The notes under the pieces are model-generated. The model saw only the letters and a list, made by a program, of their open reading frames with translations. It ran no database searches and was not told the DNA's origin. Both the position numbers and the translations under genes were made by a program. From Pseudomonadales bacterium (GTDB lineage Bacteria > Pseudomonadota > Gammaproteobacteria > Pseudomonadales > Pseudohongiellaceae), in NCBI GenBank assembly GCA_022360535.1, contig JAKSCP010000372.1, positions 1 to 13,401 of the forward strand: a DNA stretch of 13,401 nucleotides. The letters run 5' to 3'. Numbering within the stretch: position 1 is the stretch's first letter; the number at the start of each line of letters is the position of its first letter. This document shows positions 6,280-13,401 of this stretch, piece after piece.

Positions 6280-7711
6280 TTGTTGTAAGACGACAATAAG
6301 GGTGCTGGCACTCGCACCACTTCTAGTATTATCTGCGACTGTCAAAGGTGAGCTGCTGGACGATTCGGCAGGCAATCAGTTTTTATTGCAGATGGCTGAA
6401 CCACTCGATGGTTTTGGCATTGATGTACTGCCTAATTTGAATCATCGACAGTTGGCACGGAGTAGGAATTTTCCACCGCGACTGGGTGGCTTCCCCGATG
6501 TGCCAGACCTGATGTTTCCAAGCAGTGAAGAAATAGAAGCCTGGGAGCAGGCATACCAGGCACATACCATTGGTGGTTTGGTAGTAATTAGGCCCAGTAC
6601 CGATGATCAAGAGTCTGAGAGCTCACTGTGGCAAACCTGGAGTGAAAGCTATGACGCAGACAGGGTGTTTGTTAGCTTTGCCGCCGACCAGGTGGAGCAA
6701 GCCCGGCAGATAGCCAGTGTGGCTTCAACACTTGGATTTGCTACTGAACTATTTGCTGGAGATCGGAATGCCACGGAAGCTGGTCATTTCTATGCCACCG
6801 CATCGCAGCGACTGGCGCTGGATAGCCGTGAAGCACGCAGACTGGAGTCAGCAGTCACCGAGTTCAACTACCTTGGTGAACGTGTGCGGCGCAACTCGAA
6901 TTCGATTTTTCGTGATGCAAGTGGTGACCGCAATGTCGCGCGACAAGAACCTGCGGTATTTCTGAAGGAATCTTTGGGCGATGAGTTTTCCGAATCGACG
7001 GTTCGAGAAATCATCGTACCCGGCGGTGTGGCGCTCGGGGAGTCGGCTTATCTGGCACAGAACATCCGTGCCATGCGATTCATCGATGACAGATTGCAGT
7101 TGATTGGTGAGGAAGCTGAAGTCTGGCGTTTGCCGGACATTGATAGCAAGACCTTGAAAGCACTCTTCGACTTTACTCAACGTTCACACCGTATTCAGTC
7201 CGATGCGATCGTCGATATTGACGCTGATGGTCGAGTCAGAATCTCGTCGGCGTTGCGAGATACCGATGCTGGATATCAGATCATGCACGCAGATACCTTA
7301 CCATTTGAGTATGTGCGTAACTTGAATGTCACCAAGAGCGTCATAGTAGACGTGGGTGTCGATTGGTTTTCCTCGGGCACAGACGCTTTGCAATTTGTTA
7401 CTGGGTATGAAGTGCGATTCCTTTCGGCGGATAACATGCGGCTGGCACAAACGCGGGTAGCTCTGGAGTATGAATTCGAATCGATTTCCGGCGAATCAAC
7501 GTATCAAGATAACTGGGGTCGCGATGCCAGTCGACTGCGAGAAAACCTGGACTATGCCGGTCTAGGTAGAGATATGAACGAAATAGCGCGCTACGCCGGG
7601 TGGATCGCCTTGCTGAGAAAAGCCCTGGACGATGAGATTAGTTTTCTCGATGGGCGTTATGAATTCATGAAGATCGATAAGCGTGGGAGAGAAACGCCCA
7701 GTAGATACTAG
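6251..7711 (+). CDS. Exported protein of unknown function
   Basis: I chose ATG 6251, which overlaps the end of the preceding gene by 29 bp and places a signal peptide at the start: residues 1-33 with two arginines/lysines, core VLALAPLLVLSA (18-29) and a cut near TVKG-E. The RBS is weak, as often with translational coupling; an upstream in-frame start at 6167 would bury the signal. The mature protein of about 450 residues has no family I recognise. Residues 136-168 (DADRVFVSFAADQVEQARQI onward) predict as strand-helix-strand. The C-terminal half (270-410) alternates strand and turn, with VDIDADGRVRISSAL and VRNLNVTKSVIVDVGVDWF, ending in a helical segment (430-465). There are no obvious catalytic motifs. 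Its position between two TPR-bearing envelope proteins suggests a shared envelope role. Confidence 0.75.
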   Translation: MRDTKPVLSNCCKTTIRVLALAPLLVLSATVKGELLDDSAGNQFLLQMAEPLDGFGIDVLPNLNHRQLARSRNFPPRLGGFPDVPDLMFPSSEEIEAWEQAYQAHTIGGLVVIRPSTDDQESESSLWQTWSESYDADRVFVSFAADQVEQARQIASVASTLGFATELFAGDRNATEAGHFYATASQRLALDSREARRLESAVTEFNYLGERVRRNSNSIFRDASGDRNVARQEPAVFLKESLGDEFSESTVREIIVPGGVALGESAYLAQNIRAMRFIDDRLQLIGEEAEVWRLPDIDSKTLKALFDFTQRSHRIQSDAIVDIDADGRVRISSALRDTDAGYQIMHADTLPFEYVRNLNVTKSVIVDVGVDWFSSGTDALQFVTGYEVRFLSADNMRLAQTRVALEYEFESISGESTYQDNWGRDASRLRENLDYAGLGRDMNEIARYAGWIALLRKALDDEISFLDGRYEFMKIDKRGRETPSRY

Positions 7712-7766
7712 GAGCCAGTTAGTTTTAGAAATGTTTCAAGAGTTGCTACCAGTCCAATTGCGTGCA

Positions 7767-8951
7767 ATGACCAGAACGCTACTGATGTCGGTGGTGATAG
7801 TGGTGCTATTAGTGGGGTTAAGTGCCTGTCGAACGATTGACCTCGAACCCGGGTTTGCGCGTAACGAAAGTATTCATGACCAGATAATCGATCAGACTGA
7901 GGATTTGTTCCCGGAAATAGATCCACTGCTGTTGTCAGAAGAGATCAAGCAATTGGTCGATGAGCATGTGCGTCCTTATCCTGGCGAAGAGACGCGGGTT
8001 GAGCGCTTGCAGGAAATCCTTTATGGGGAAGAGTATCTGGACCTGCAATACACCGACGAACGGACCCATACAGCCATCGAAGCCTTCGAGCTACAGGAGG
8101 GCAATTGTTTGTCGGCGATGAATCTGTATGTCGCGATGGCGCGCTATGCTGGAGTTGACGCAAACTTCCAGACAGTTGAGGTGCAGCCGAGCTGGGATCG
8201 CAGAGGTGGTCTTCTGGTTTTGAGTAAGCACATCAATGCTACGGGACGATTCAATGTTCAGCGCCGCTATGTCGTAGATTTTACGCCTGAAATTGCGCTG
8301 CAACAGCTAACCGCTTCTGTGGTTAGTGATCAGTATGCTCGTGGTCTGTATTTCAACAATCTTGGCGTCGAGGCCATGATTGCGGGAGATCTTGAGCAAG
8401 CAGTCATTTATTTTAAGAATGCGCTGTTCCTGGAATCCAACCTCTCCATTGCCTGGAACAATATTGGGGCTGCCTACAATCGGCTAGGTAATAAGGAATT
8501 TGCCGAATACAGCTATCAAATGGCTTTCAATGCTGACAATACCAATGCCACCGCAATCAATAATCTGGCAAAGTTCTACCGGCTTTCTGGAAATATAGAG
8601 TTGGCACAAGAATACGCGCTGGCAATTGAGCGTTTCAATAATCGCAATCCCTATTTTCATTATGCAAGGGGTCAGGTCGCCTTTAATGAGAGCGATCTTG
8701 ATCAGGCTCAGACTTCTTTCAGTCGCGCATTGCGTCTAAAAGAAGAGGAGCCAGATTTCTATTTGGCACTGGCGGATGTTTATGATGCGCGTGGATATGA
8801 AATACGCGCTAATGAATTGCGTCTATCCGCGCAAAATTTGATAGTGCGAAACTCTGAAATTTACCAACCCAGCGATCAAAAGCTGAGAATCCTCGACTCC
8901 TCTCAGATTCTTCGCGACGGTGCACCTGGGATCAGTATCAGGTTCGATTAA
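7767..8951 (+). CDS. Transglutaminase-like TPR lipoprotein
   Basis: This is predicted to be a lipoprotein: from ATG 7767 the product is 394 residues with a short basic start, hydrophobic core MSVVIVVLLVG and lipobox LSAC, lipidated at Cys21. ATG 7731 is an alternative start and would lengthen the n-region; neither has a clear RBS. Residues about 60-175 resemble a transglutaminase-like (papain-fold) domain. Cys114 is in EGNCLSAMNLYVAMARYAGV, His155 in VLSKHINATG and Asp171 in YVVDFTPE, the expected spacing and context of a Cys-His-Asp triad. From about 190 come TPRs: FNNLGVEAMIAGDLEQAVIY, AWNNIGAAYNRLGNKEFAEY, AINNLAKFYRLSGNIELAQE, YFHYARGQVAFNESDLDQAQ and DFYLALADVYDARGYEIRAN. It would sit at the outer or inner membrane facing the periplasm. 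The lipid anchor is firm; enzymatic activity is inferred. It is third and last in the tight gene group. Confidence 0.82.
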   Translation: MTRTLLMSVVIVVLLVGLSACRTIDLEPGFARNESIHDQIIDQTEDLFPEIDPLLLSEEIKQLVDEHVRPYPGEETRVERLQEILYGEEYLDLQYTDERTHTAIEAFELQEGNCLSAMNLYVAMARYAGVDANFQTVEVQPSWDRRGGLLVLSKHINATGRFNVQRRYVVDFTPEIALQQLTASVVSDQYARGLYFNNLGVEAMIAGDLEQAVIYFKNALFLESNLSIAWNNIGAAYNRLGNKEFAEYSYQMAFNADNTNATAINNLAKFYRLSGNIELAQEYALAIERFNNRNPYFHYARGQVAFNESDLDQAQTSFSRALRLKEEEPDFYLALADVYDARGYEIRANELRLSAQNLIVRNSEIYQPSDQKLRILDSSQILRDGAPGISIRFD

Positions 8952-9513
8952 GTTGGGAATCGCGCCAGTAGCGGGTGCCTTTGACAGTCGCCTGCAGAGC
9001 AAGGCCAGACTGTGTCAACTGATAGACCGTGACGTTATCCACGATGGCCTCTCCGCCAACCGCAGCACCTAGATCGCCGGCCTTCGCTGCGGCGTCAGCT
9101 TGACCGCCTACCGAAATACCCACGTCCATGAAGCGGTCTAGCGCATCTTCATCATGGAACACGAATACAGCACGAAAATCCTTTACACCGGCGCCCAGAC
9201 CGATACCGACTTCGCCCATACGCATGAACACATCTTCCTGACGTGCGTTGTCATGAACGACTCCAACTCCACCACCAAAACTGGCCAGTATGAGATTGAC
9301 ATTAGCGTTGGTGAATACTGCGTAGCCACTGGCACTGCCAATCTGAACCCGCGTATCGGGCTTTATGGCATAGAGTTCGGTCAGTACTTCATCGCGCATC
9401 TCCAGGATGGCCTGGCGCCGTTCTTCGGGGCTGCCGCTGTTGATGCCAGTCGCTGTGCAGCCTACCAGTATCGCAGGCAGCAATAACGCTATAAGAAATT
9501 GTTTAACGACCAT
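8938..9513 (-). CDS. SYLF/YSC84-domain lipoprotein
   Basis: The minus-strand frame from ATG 9513 to TGA (8940-8938) gives 191 residues. GGAG lies 6 nt upstream of this ATG; an upstream TTG at 9525 is rejected because it overlaps that RBS. The N-terminus is a lipoprotein signal: MVVKQFLIALLLPAILVGC, with Cys19 lipidated. Residues 30-60 are helical (EERRQAILEMRDEVLTELYA). The rest matches the SYLF (YSC84-related) domain: SGYAVFTNANVNLI (62-75), a glycine-rich loop GGGVGVV (80-86), VGIGLGAGVKDFRAVFVFHD (102-121) and the second half with AAVGGEAIVDN (150-160). In eukaryotes this domain binds phosphoinositides and actin; in bacteria it is a common envelope lipoprotein whose role is not settled. 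The 3' end overlaps the convergent TPR lipoprotein gene by 14 bp, leaving no room for a terminator between them. Confidence 0.88.
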   Translation of the reverse strand: MVVKQFLIALLLPAILVGCTATGINSGSPEERRQAILEMRDEVLTELYAIKPDTRVQIGSASGYAVFTNANVNLILASFGGGVGVVHDNARQEDVFMRMGEVGIGLGAGVKDFRAVFVFHDEDALDRFMDVGISVGGQADAAAKAGDLGAAVGGEAIVDNVTVYQLTQSGLALQATVKGTRYWRDSQLNRT

Positions 9514-9609
9514 GGTTCTCTCCAATCAGTATTATGCCTTTCCATTCCACTGTTTGATTTAACGGGTGCTGACAGTAAATCTATACCCCGCATAGCCGCC
9601 TGTAAAAGC

Positions 9610-10581
9610 CTAGTTGTGGCGGTCTACCGCAAAATCCACCATGTCGAACAATGCTTGACGGTATGTGGAATCAGGCAAATCGACAAGGCAGGCCCGGGCC
9701 ATGTCGGCCTGCTCCTCAGCCAGTGCTCGAGTGTAGTCCAGTGCGCCAGTGGCACCTACGATGTGGATCACATCCTGCAACGCTTCGGTGTTCACAGAGT
9801 CCGATACCAGGCAGTTTTTGATAACCTCCACTTCTTCATGGGCGGCGTGGGCCATGGCATAGACCAGGGGTAGAGTAGGTTTGCCTTCTGCCAGGTCATC
9901 TCCCACGTTTTTGCCAAGGGAATCGGTGTCGCCGGCATAGTCGAGCACGTCGTCCACTAACTGGAAGGCAATTCCCAGGTGGCGGCCGAATTGTTTCAAC
10001 GCTGTTTCCAGGTTTCCGTCAGGCTGCGCGAGAATGGCGCCGCATTGACCTGCTGCTTCAAACAGAATTGCGGTCTTGTTTTCAATGACTCGCATGTAGT
10101 CGGACTCGGTGGAATTGGGGTTGGCTTTTGAGATGAGCTGCAGCACTTCACCTTCGGCAATCTTGTTAGTGGTATCCGCCATGATTTCCATGATGCGCAT
10201 CTCGCCGATTCGCACCAGGATTTGAAAGGCGCGGGAATAGATGAAGTCTCCTACCAGCACACTGGAAGGGTTGTTCCATTGCGCATTTACAGTCGGTCTG
10301 CCGCGGCGCAGATTGGACATGTCGACAACGTCGTCATGCAGCAGGGTCGCGGTATGAATGAATTCGATTACTGCCGCCATGGGGATGTGATGGTCGGATT
10401 TGATGCCGCAGGTACGGGCGGCAAGTAACACCAATAGCGGGCGCATGCGTTTGCCGCCAGCTTCGACAATGTAATGGCCGATGTTCTCAACCAAATCCAC
10501 TTCGGAATGCAGCTGCTCGATGATGTAGTCATTCACAGCCAGAAAATCGGATTCGACTACTGAACGCAGTTGTTGATACAT
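9610..10581 (-). CDS. ispB: Octaprenyl (polyprenyl) diphosphate synthase
   Basis: This 323-residue trans-prenyltransferase adds isopentenyl diphosphate units to an allylic primer to make the long side chain of ubiquinone and menaquinone. The substrate-binding motifs are intact: GGKRMRP (42-48), first aspartate-rich motif LLHDDVVD (80-87, DDxxD at 83-87) followed by RRGRPTVN (92-99), second aspartate-rich motif LVDDVLD (208-214) and DDLAEGKPTLP (228-238). Length is normal. Chain length (C40 or other) cannot be read with certainty, but the position divergent from rplU is where ispB lies in many gammaproteobacteria. The ATG at 10581 lacks a strong RBS. A sigma70-type promoter lies upstream at 10635-10663. 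The stop (TAG, 9612-9610) is 97 bp before the SYLF gene on the same strand, with no clear terminator. Confidence 0.96.
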   Translation of the reverse strand: MYQQLRSVVESDFLAVNDYIIEQLHSEVDLVENIGHYIVEAGGKRMRPLLVLLAARTCGIKSDHHIPMAAVIEFIHTATLLHDDVVDMSNLRRGRPTVNAQWNNPSSVLVGDFIYSRAFQILVRIGEMRIMEIMADTTNKIAEGEVLQLISKANPNSTESDYMRVIENKTAILFEAAGQCGAILAQPDGNLETALKQFGRHLGIAFQLVDDVLDYAGDTDSLGKNVGDDLAEGKPTLPLVYAMAHAAHEEVEVIKNCLVSDSVNTEALQDVIHIVGATGALDYTRALAEEQADMARACLVDLPDSTYRQALFDMVDFAVDRHN

Positions 10582-10634
10582 CGTTGGATTCGGTGATTTG
10601 TTGGTCTTGAGAGGGGTGGCTGGATTGACTCGGC

Positions 10635-10663
10635 ATGCTAGGGAGACAGGGGTGTACTGTCAA
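10635..10663 (-). promoter_or_regulatory. Sigma70-type promoter for ispB
   Basis: On the minus strand, TTGACA (10663-10658), a consensus -35, is followed after exactly 17 bp by TAGCAT (10640-10635) as a -10. The expected transcript start near 10628 gives a leader of about 47 nt before the ispB ATG at 10581. The inverted repeat GACAG (10645-10649) / CTGTC (10657-10661) overlaps the spacer and the -35 element. Confidence 0.75.
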
Positions 10664-10696
10664 GTCGTGGAAGTCCCGGGAATCGGCCATTTTCCG

Positions 10697-10710
10697 GGCC
10701 TGTACAAGCC
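10697..10710. promoter_or_regulatory. Near-palindrome between the ispB and rplU promoters
   Basis: GGCCTGTACAAGCC has 6 of 7 symmetric pairs and sits between the two divergent promoters, about 34 bp upstream of each -35 element. It could be a binding site acting on both genes, or chance. I do not recognise the regulator. Confidence 0.2.
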
Positions 10711-10742
10711 TCCTGATCCTGTCCAAATCCCTTGTTTTTCAC

Positions 10743-10771
10743 TTGCTTACAGGCTGCCTATCCCGTAAAAT
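10743..10771 (+). promoter_or_regulatory. Sigma70-type promoter for rplU-rpmA
   Basis: TTGCTT (10743-10748) and TAAAAT (10766-10771) are separated by 17 bp. Transcription would begin near 10778, leaving a leader of about 64 nt before the rplU ATG. Strength and position suit a ribosomal-protein operon. Confidence 0.75.
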
Positions 10772-10776
10772 GCCCG

Positions 10777-10800
10777 CCCCTGTGGTTTTGGGTACAGGGG
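10777..10800 (+). promoter_or_regulatory. Hairpin in the rplU leader
   Basis: CCCCTGT (10777-10783) and ACAGGGG (10794-10800) form a perfect 7-bp stem with a 10-nt loop, placed almost exactly at the predicted 5' end of the rplU transcript. It may stabilise the mRNA or take part in feedback control by a ribosomal protein. No T-run follows, so it is not an attenuator of the usual type. Confidence 0.45.
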
Positions 10801-10841
10801 AATGTGAGTATTGCCCTGATCTACGGGTTTCGGAGTTCAAT

Positions 10842-11153
10842 ATGTACGCGGTTATAGAGAGCGGTGGTAAACAGCACAGGGTCACCGAAGGTGAAGTCCT
10901 GCAGCTTGAAAAGCTGGATGCGGCCACTGGCGATGAAGTTAAATTCGACAAGATCCTCATGGTAGGCGAGGGAGATTCCGTCAAAATCGGCACTCCTTAC
11001 GTGGAGGGCGGTCAGGTTACTGCTGAAGTGTTAAAGCAGGGTCGTGGCGACAAAGTCACTATCATTAAATTTAACCGCCGCAAGAACTACCGTCGCAAGC
11101 AAGGTCATCGCCAGATGTTTACTGAAGTAAAGATTACTGGCATTAAAGGTTAA
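10842..11153 (+). CDS. rplU: 50S ribosomal protein L21 (bL21)
   Basis: The 103-residue product has the standard L21 start MYAVIESGGKQHRVTEGEVL, the middle segment FDKILMVGEGDSVKIGTPYV and the basic C-terminal part KFNRRKNYRRKQGHRQMFTEVKI that contacts 23S rRNA. Length is normal for the family. Start ATG 10842 has CGGAG 6 nt upstream (10831-10835); the frame is open further upstream, but that part covers the promoter. It is first in an operon with rpmA, which follows after 16 bp. Confidence 0.98.
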   Translation: MYAVIESGGKQHRVTEGEVLQLEKLDAATGDEVKFDKILMVGEGDSVKIGTPYVEGGQVTAEVLKQGRGDKVTIIKFNRRKNYRRKQGHRQMFTEVKITGIKG

Positions 11154-11169
11154 GGCTCAGGAGTAAGTT

Positions 11170-11436
11170 ATGGCACATAAGAAAGCAGGCGGTAGTACTA
11201 ATAACGGCCGCGATTCCATATCGAAACGACTGGGTGTGAAACTGTTCGGCGGTGAACAGGTTCGAGCAGGTAATATTATCGTGCGTCAGCGTGGCACGAA
11301 GTTTCATCCTGGCGAGAACGTAGGTTGTGGCAAAGACCACACGCTGTTTGCCAAGACCGATGGCGTTGTAAAGTTCGCAGATAAAGGGCCCAAAGGCCGA
11401 AAGTTTGTGAGTGTCGAAAGCGTCGAAACAGCCTAA
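11170..11436 (+). CDS. rpmA: 50S ribosomal protein L27 (bL27)
   Basis: This is the 88-residue L27, located near the peptidyl-transferase centre. The start MAHKKAGGSTNNGRDS is the conserved N-terminal arm that reaches toward the P-site tRNA, here without the cleavable extension found in Firmicutes. It continues with KRLGVKLFGGEQVRAGNIIV and RQRGTKFHPGENVGCGKDHT. AGGAG (11159-11163) lies 6 nt before the ATG. A strong intrinsic terminator starts 16 bp after the stop codon, so rplU-rpmA form a complete transcription unit, with obgE reached by read-through or its own promoter. Confidence 0.98.
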   Translation: MAHKKAGGSTNNGRDSISKRLGVKLFGGEQVRAGNIIVRQRGTKFHPGENVGCGKDHTLFAKTDGVVKFADKGPKGRKFVSVESVETA

Positions 11437-11452
11437 TCGTTAGATCAATTCT

Positions 11453-11484
11453 AAAAAAGCCTCGTCATTCGACGGGGCTTTTTT
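11453..11484 (+). terminator. Intrinsic terminator after rpmA
   Basis: An A-run plus GCCTCGTC (ending 11466), the loop ATTC (11467-11470) and GACGGGGC followed by six T (11471-11484) form a 14-bp stem with a single G-T pair. Because A-runs and T-runs flank both sides, it could act in both directions. Confidence 0.92.
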
Positions 11485-11523
11485 GTTTGCGGCGTCCTTA
11501 TCGTGTCGCCGGAGCAAGCAGCT

Positions 11524-12690
11524 ATGAAATTTGTCGATGAAGCAGAAATCACAGTTGAAGCTGGAAAAGGAGGAAATGGCTGCCTCAGTTTCCGCCGTGA
11601 AAAATACATCGAAAAAGGTGGTCCCGATGGGGGCGACGGAGGCGATGGAGGCAGCGTCTACTTAAGTGCGGACTCTTCGCTCAACACGCTGGTGGATTTT
11701 CGTTTTCAACCTCGCTACCGCGCACAAGCCGGTCAGCCTGGTCAGGGCAGAAACTGCACGGGTCGTAGCGGAGAAGACCTCACTATTAAAGTCCCGGTGG
11801 GGACGACAGTCATCGATGTGAACACCGATGAACTCATCGCCGACCTAAACCAGGCAGATACGCCGGTAATGGTCGCCAAGGGTGGCTTTCATGGCATGGG
11901 CAACACCCGGTTCAAGTCCAGCACCAATCGTGCACCGCGCAAGACTACCAAGGGGACAGCAGGTGAAATACGCACTCTGCAATTGCAGTTGAGGTTGGTG
12001 GCAGATGTTGGTTTGCTGGGACTACCCAACGCCGGGAAGTCGACCCTGATTCGAGCAGTTTCGGCAGCCCGACCTAAAGTGGCGGATTATCCTTTCACTA
12101 CATTGGTCCCCAATCTCGGTGTTGTGCGTGTCGATCAAGAGCGTAATTTCGTGATGGCGGATATTCCGGGTCTGATTGAAGGCGCATCGGAAGGTGCCGG
12201 TCTGGGTTTTCGCTTTCTGAAACACTTGTCACGAACACGATTGCTGTTGCATCTGGTAGATGCCTTGCCTGTTGATGGCAGTGATCCGGTAGCAAATGCT
12301 CTTAGCATCGAAAATGAACTGGAACGCTTCAGCCCGACACTTGCCAGGAAGGATTGTCGCCTGGTCTTAAACAAGATCGACCTGCTGGAAGCCGATGCCC
12401 GTCAAGCGCTTGTCGAAAGACTGAAAGAGTCACTGCAATTGGAGCATGACGTTGTGGAGATATCAGCCATAAGCGGGGAAGGCTGCGAAGCGCTTACCCA
12501 GATGCTTATGGAGACTGTTGAGCAACATCGGCAGCGCCTGTTGGATGACCAGGATTACAAACAACAGCAACAGGATCTGGAGCAGGCGATGGCGTTTGAG
12601 ATTCGCCGCAGCATCGAGGCGAGTAAATCTGCTAAACGCCTTGATGACCAGGAGTTAGAAGACTGGATCGATTGGGAGTATCAGGAATGA
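11524..12690 (+). CDS. obgE: Obg GTPase, ribosome assembly factor
   Basis: This 388-residue protein binds the 50S subunit and acts in its late assembly and in stress responses. The glycine-rich Obg fold spans about 1-158 (MKFVDEAEITVEAGKGGNGC, then GGPDGGDGGDGGSVYL). The GTPase domain follows with G1 GLPNAGKST (166-174), switch I YPFTTLVPNLGVV, G3 DIPGLIEGA (213-221), G4 NKID (283-286) and the G5 region SAISGEG (314-320). The C-terminal tail (about 340-388) is charged and glutamine-rich, as is usual in gammaproteobacteria. I chose ATG 11524, with GGAG 9 nt upstream (11511-11514) and the conserved MKF start; the frame is open seven codons further to a GTG at 11503. The stop overlaps the proB start (ATGA), indicating translational coupling. 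Confidence 0.97.
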   Translation: MKFVDEAEITVEAGKGGNGCLSFRREKYIEKGGPDGGDGGDGGSVYLSADSSLNTLVDFRFQPRYRAQAGQPGQGRNCTGRSGEDLTIKVPVGTTVIDVNTDELIADLNQADTPVMVAKGGFHGMGNTRFKSSTNRAPRKTTKGTAGEIRTLQLQLRLVADVGLLGLPNAGKSTLIRAVSAARPKVADYPFTTLVPNLGVVRVDQERNFVMADIPGLIEGASEGAGLGFRFLKHLSRTRLLLHLVDALPVDGSDPVANALSIENELERFSPTLARKDCRLVLNKIDLLEADARQALVERLKESLQLEHDVVEISAISGEGCEALTQMLMETVEQHRQRLLDDQDYKQQQQDLEQAMAFEIRRSIEASKSAKRLDDQELEDWIDWEYQE

Positions 12691-13401
12691 ATCAAGGAAG
12701 CCAGTCCTCAACGCGCTGGGTAGTAAAGCTCGGCAGCTCTCTGGTCACCAATAACGGCCTGGGACTGGATCGCGATGCTATTACCAATTGGGCGCAACAA
12801 CTGGTTCGATTGCAGCAGTCAGGAATTCAGTTGGTCCTGGTATCCAGCGGGGCAGTGGCTGAAGGTGTTGCCCGCTTAGGATTGGAAACACGGCCGAAGC
12901 AAATCCATCGACAACAGGCTGCAGCGGCGGTAGGGCAGATGGGTCTGATTCAGGCCTATGAAAGATGTTTCATGGAGCAGGGCGTCCACGCTGCGCAGAT
13001 TTTGCTGAGTCATGAAGATTTGTCTGATCGTACCCGCTATCTCAATGCGCGTAGCACCTTAACCACCTTACTGGAATTGGGCACCGTGCCTGTGGTGAAT
13101 GAAAACGACACCGTGGCGACGGCGGAGCTTTGCTTTGGAGACAACGATACCCTGGCAGGTCTGGTGGCAAACTTAATCAATGCCGATTTGATGGTCATTC
13201 TGACTGATCAGGACGGGTTGTTTTCTACGGATCCCCGTCTGTCCTCAGACGCAGAGCTTATTCATGAAGCTTCCGCAAACGAGAGCGAGTTGATGAGCAT
13301 GGCAGGTAAGGGAAGTAGCCTTGGCCGAGGTGGCATGCAGACCAAACTGTCGGCGGCTCAGCTTGCATCACGGTCTGGTACTGATACCGTTATAGCCAAT
13401 G
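12687..13401 (+). CDS. proB: Glutamate 5-kinase, N-terminal part
   Basis: The frame opens at ATG 12687, overlapping the obgE stop by 4 bp, and runs off the right edge after 238 codons. The enzyme phosphorylates the gamma-carboxyl of glutamate, the first step of proline synthesis, and is normally inhibited by proline. Visible amino-acid-kinase motifs are VVKLGSSLVTN (12-22), VLVSSGAVAEGVARLG (50-65), QQAAAAVGQMGLIQAY (76-91), LNARSTLTTLLELGTVPVVNENDTVA (119-144), FGDNDTLAGLVA (149-160), LTDQDGLFSTDPR (171-183) and GRGGMQTKLSAA (213-224). Full-length proteins are about 370 residues, usually with a C-terminal PUA domain, which lies beyond the window. The obgE-proB order is the one seen in Pseudomonas and relatives. 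Confidence 0.97.
   Translation, partial: MNQGSQSSTRWVVKLGSSLVTNNGLGLDRDAITNWAQQLVRLQQSGIQLVLVSSGAVAEGVARLGLETRPKQIHRQQAAAAVGQMGLIQAYERCFMEQGVHAAQILLSHEDLSDRTRYLNARSTLTTLLELGTVPVVNENDTVATAELCFGDNDTLAGLVANLINADLMVILTDQDGLFSTDPRLSSDAELIHEASANESELMSMAGKGSSLGRGGMQTKLSAAQLASRSGTDTVIAN

Overview
This window looks like a chromosomal segment of a free-living, probably marine or aquatic, gammaproteobacterium of the Pseudomonas/Cellvibrio-like type. The main evidence is the conserved block in which ispB is divergent from rplU-rpmA-obgE-proB, together with a 552-residue electron-transfer flavoprotein:ubiquinone oxidoreductase whose N-terminus matches the Pseudomonas style, and several lipoproteins. The assignment to class is firm. 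Anything finer is inference.

Layout. (1) 1-734, minus strand: the N-terminal two thirds of a class III (CaiB/BaiF) CoA-transferase that runs off the left edge. (2) 735-1603: an AT-rich divergent intergenic region with two palindromes, a 58-residue DnaJ-type zinc-finger mini-protein at 1018-1194, and directly after its stop codon two tandem copies (period about 130 bp) of a composite palindromic repeat. (3) 1604-2329: a SAM-dependent methyltransferase fold with an export signal. (4) 2330-3007: a mostly non-coding stretch with a possible 49-residue single-span membrane protein followed by a GC-rich hairpin. (5) 3008-4666: ETF-ubiquinone oxidoreductase, away from any etfBA genes. (6) 4741-8951: three tightly packed exported or lipidated proteins: a gluzincin-peptidase-like TPR protein with a damaged HExxH motif, an unrecognised periplasmic protein, and a transglutaminase-like TPR lipoprotein. 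(7) 8938-9513, minus: a SYLF/YSC84-domain lipoprotein whose 3' end overlaps the previous gene. (8) 9610-10581, minus: ispB. (9) 10842-13401, plus: rplU, rpmA, a strong intrinsic terminator, obgE, and the start of proB, which runs off the right edge.

How it fits together. The right third is housekeeping: quinone side-chain synthesis, 50S ribosomal proteins L21 and L27, the ribosome-assembly GTPase Obg, and the first step of proline synthesis. Good sigma70-type promoters with 17-bp spacers are visible for both ispB and rplU. ETF-QO delivers electrons from acyl-CoA and amino-acid oxidation to ubiquinone, whose side chain is made by IspB.

The least explained parts are the three-gene envelope cluster (4741-8951), where catalytic-looking domains are joined to TPRs, and the structured tandem repeat (1202-1446), where stems are maintained by paired base changes between the two copies. 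No transposase, integrase, tRNA, rRNA, CRISPR array or recognisable defence system is seen.
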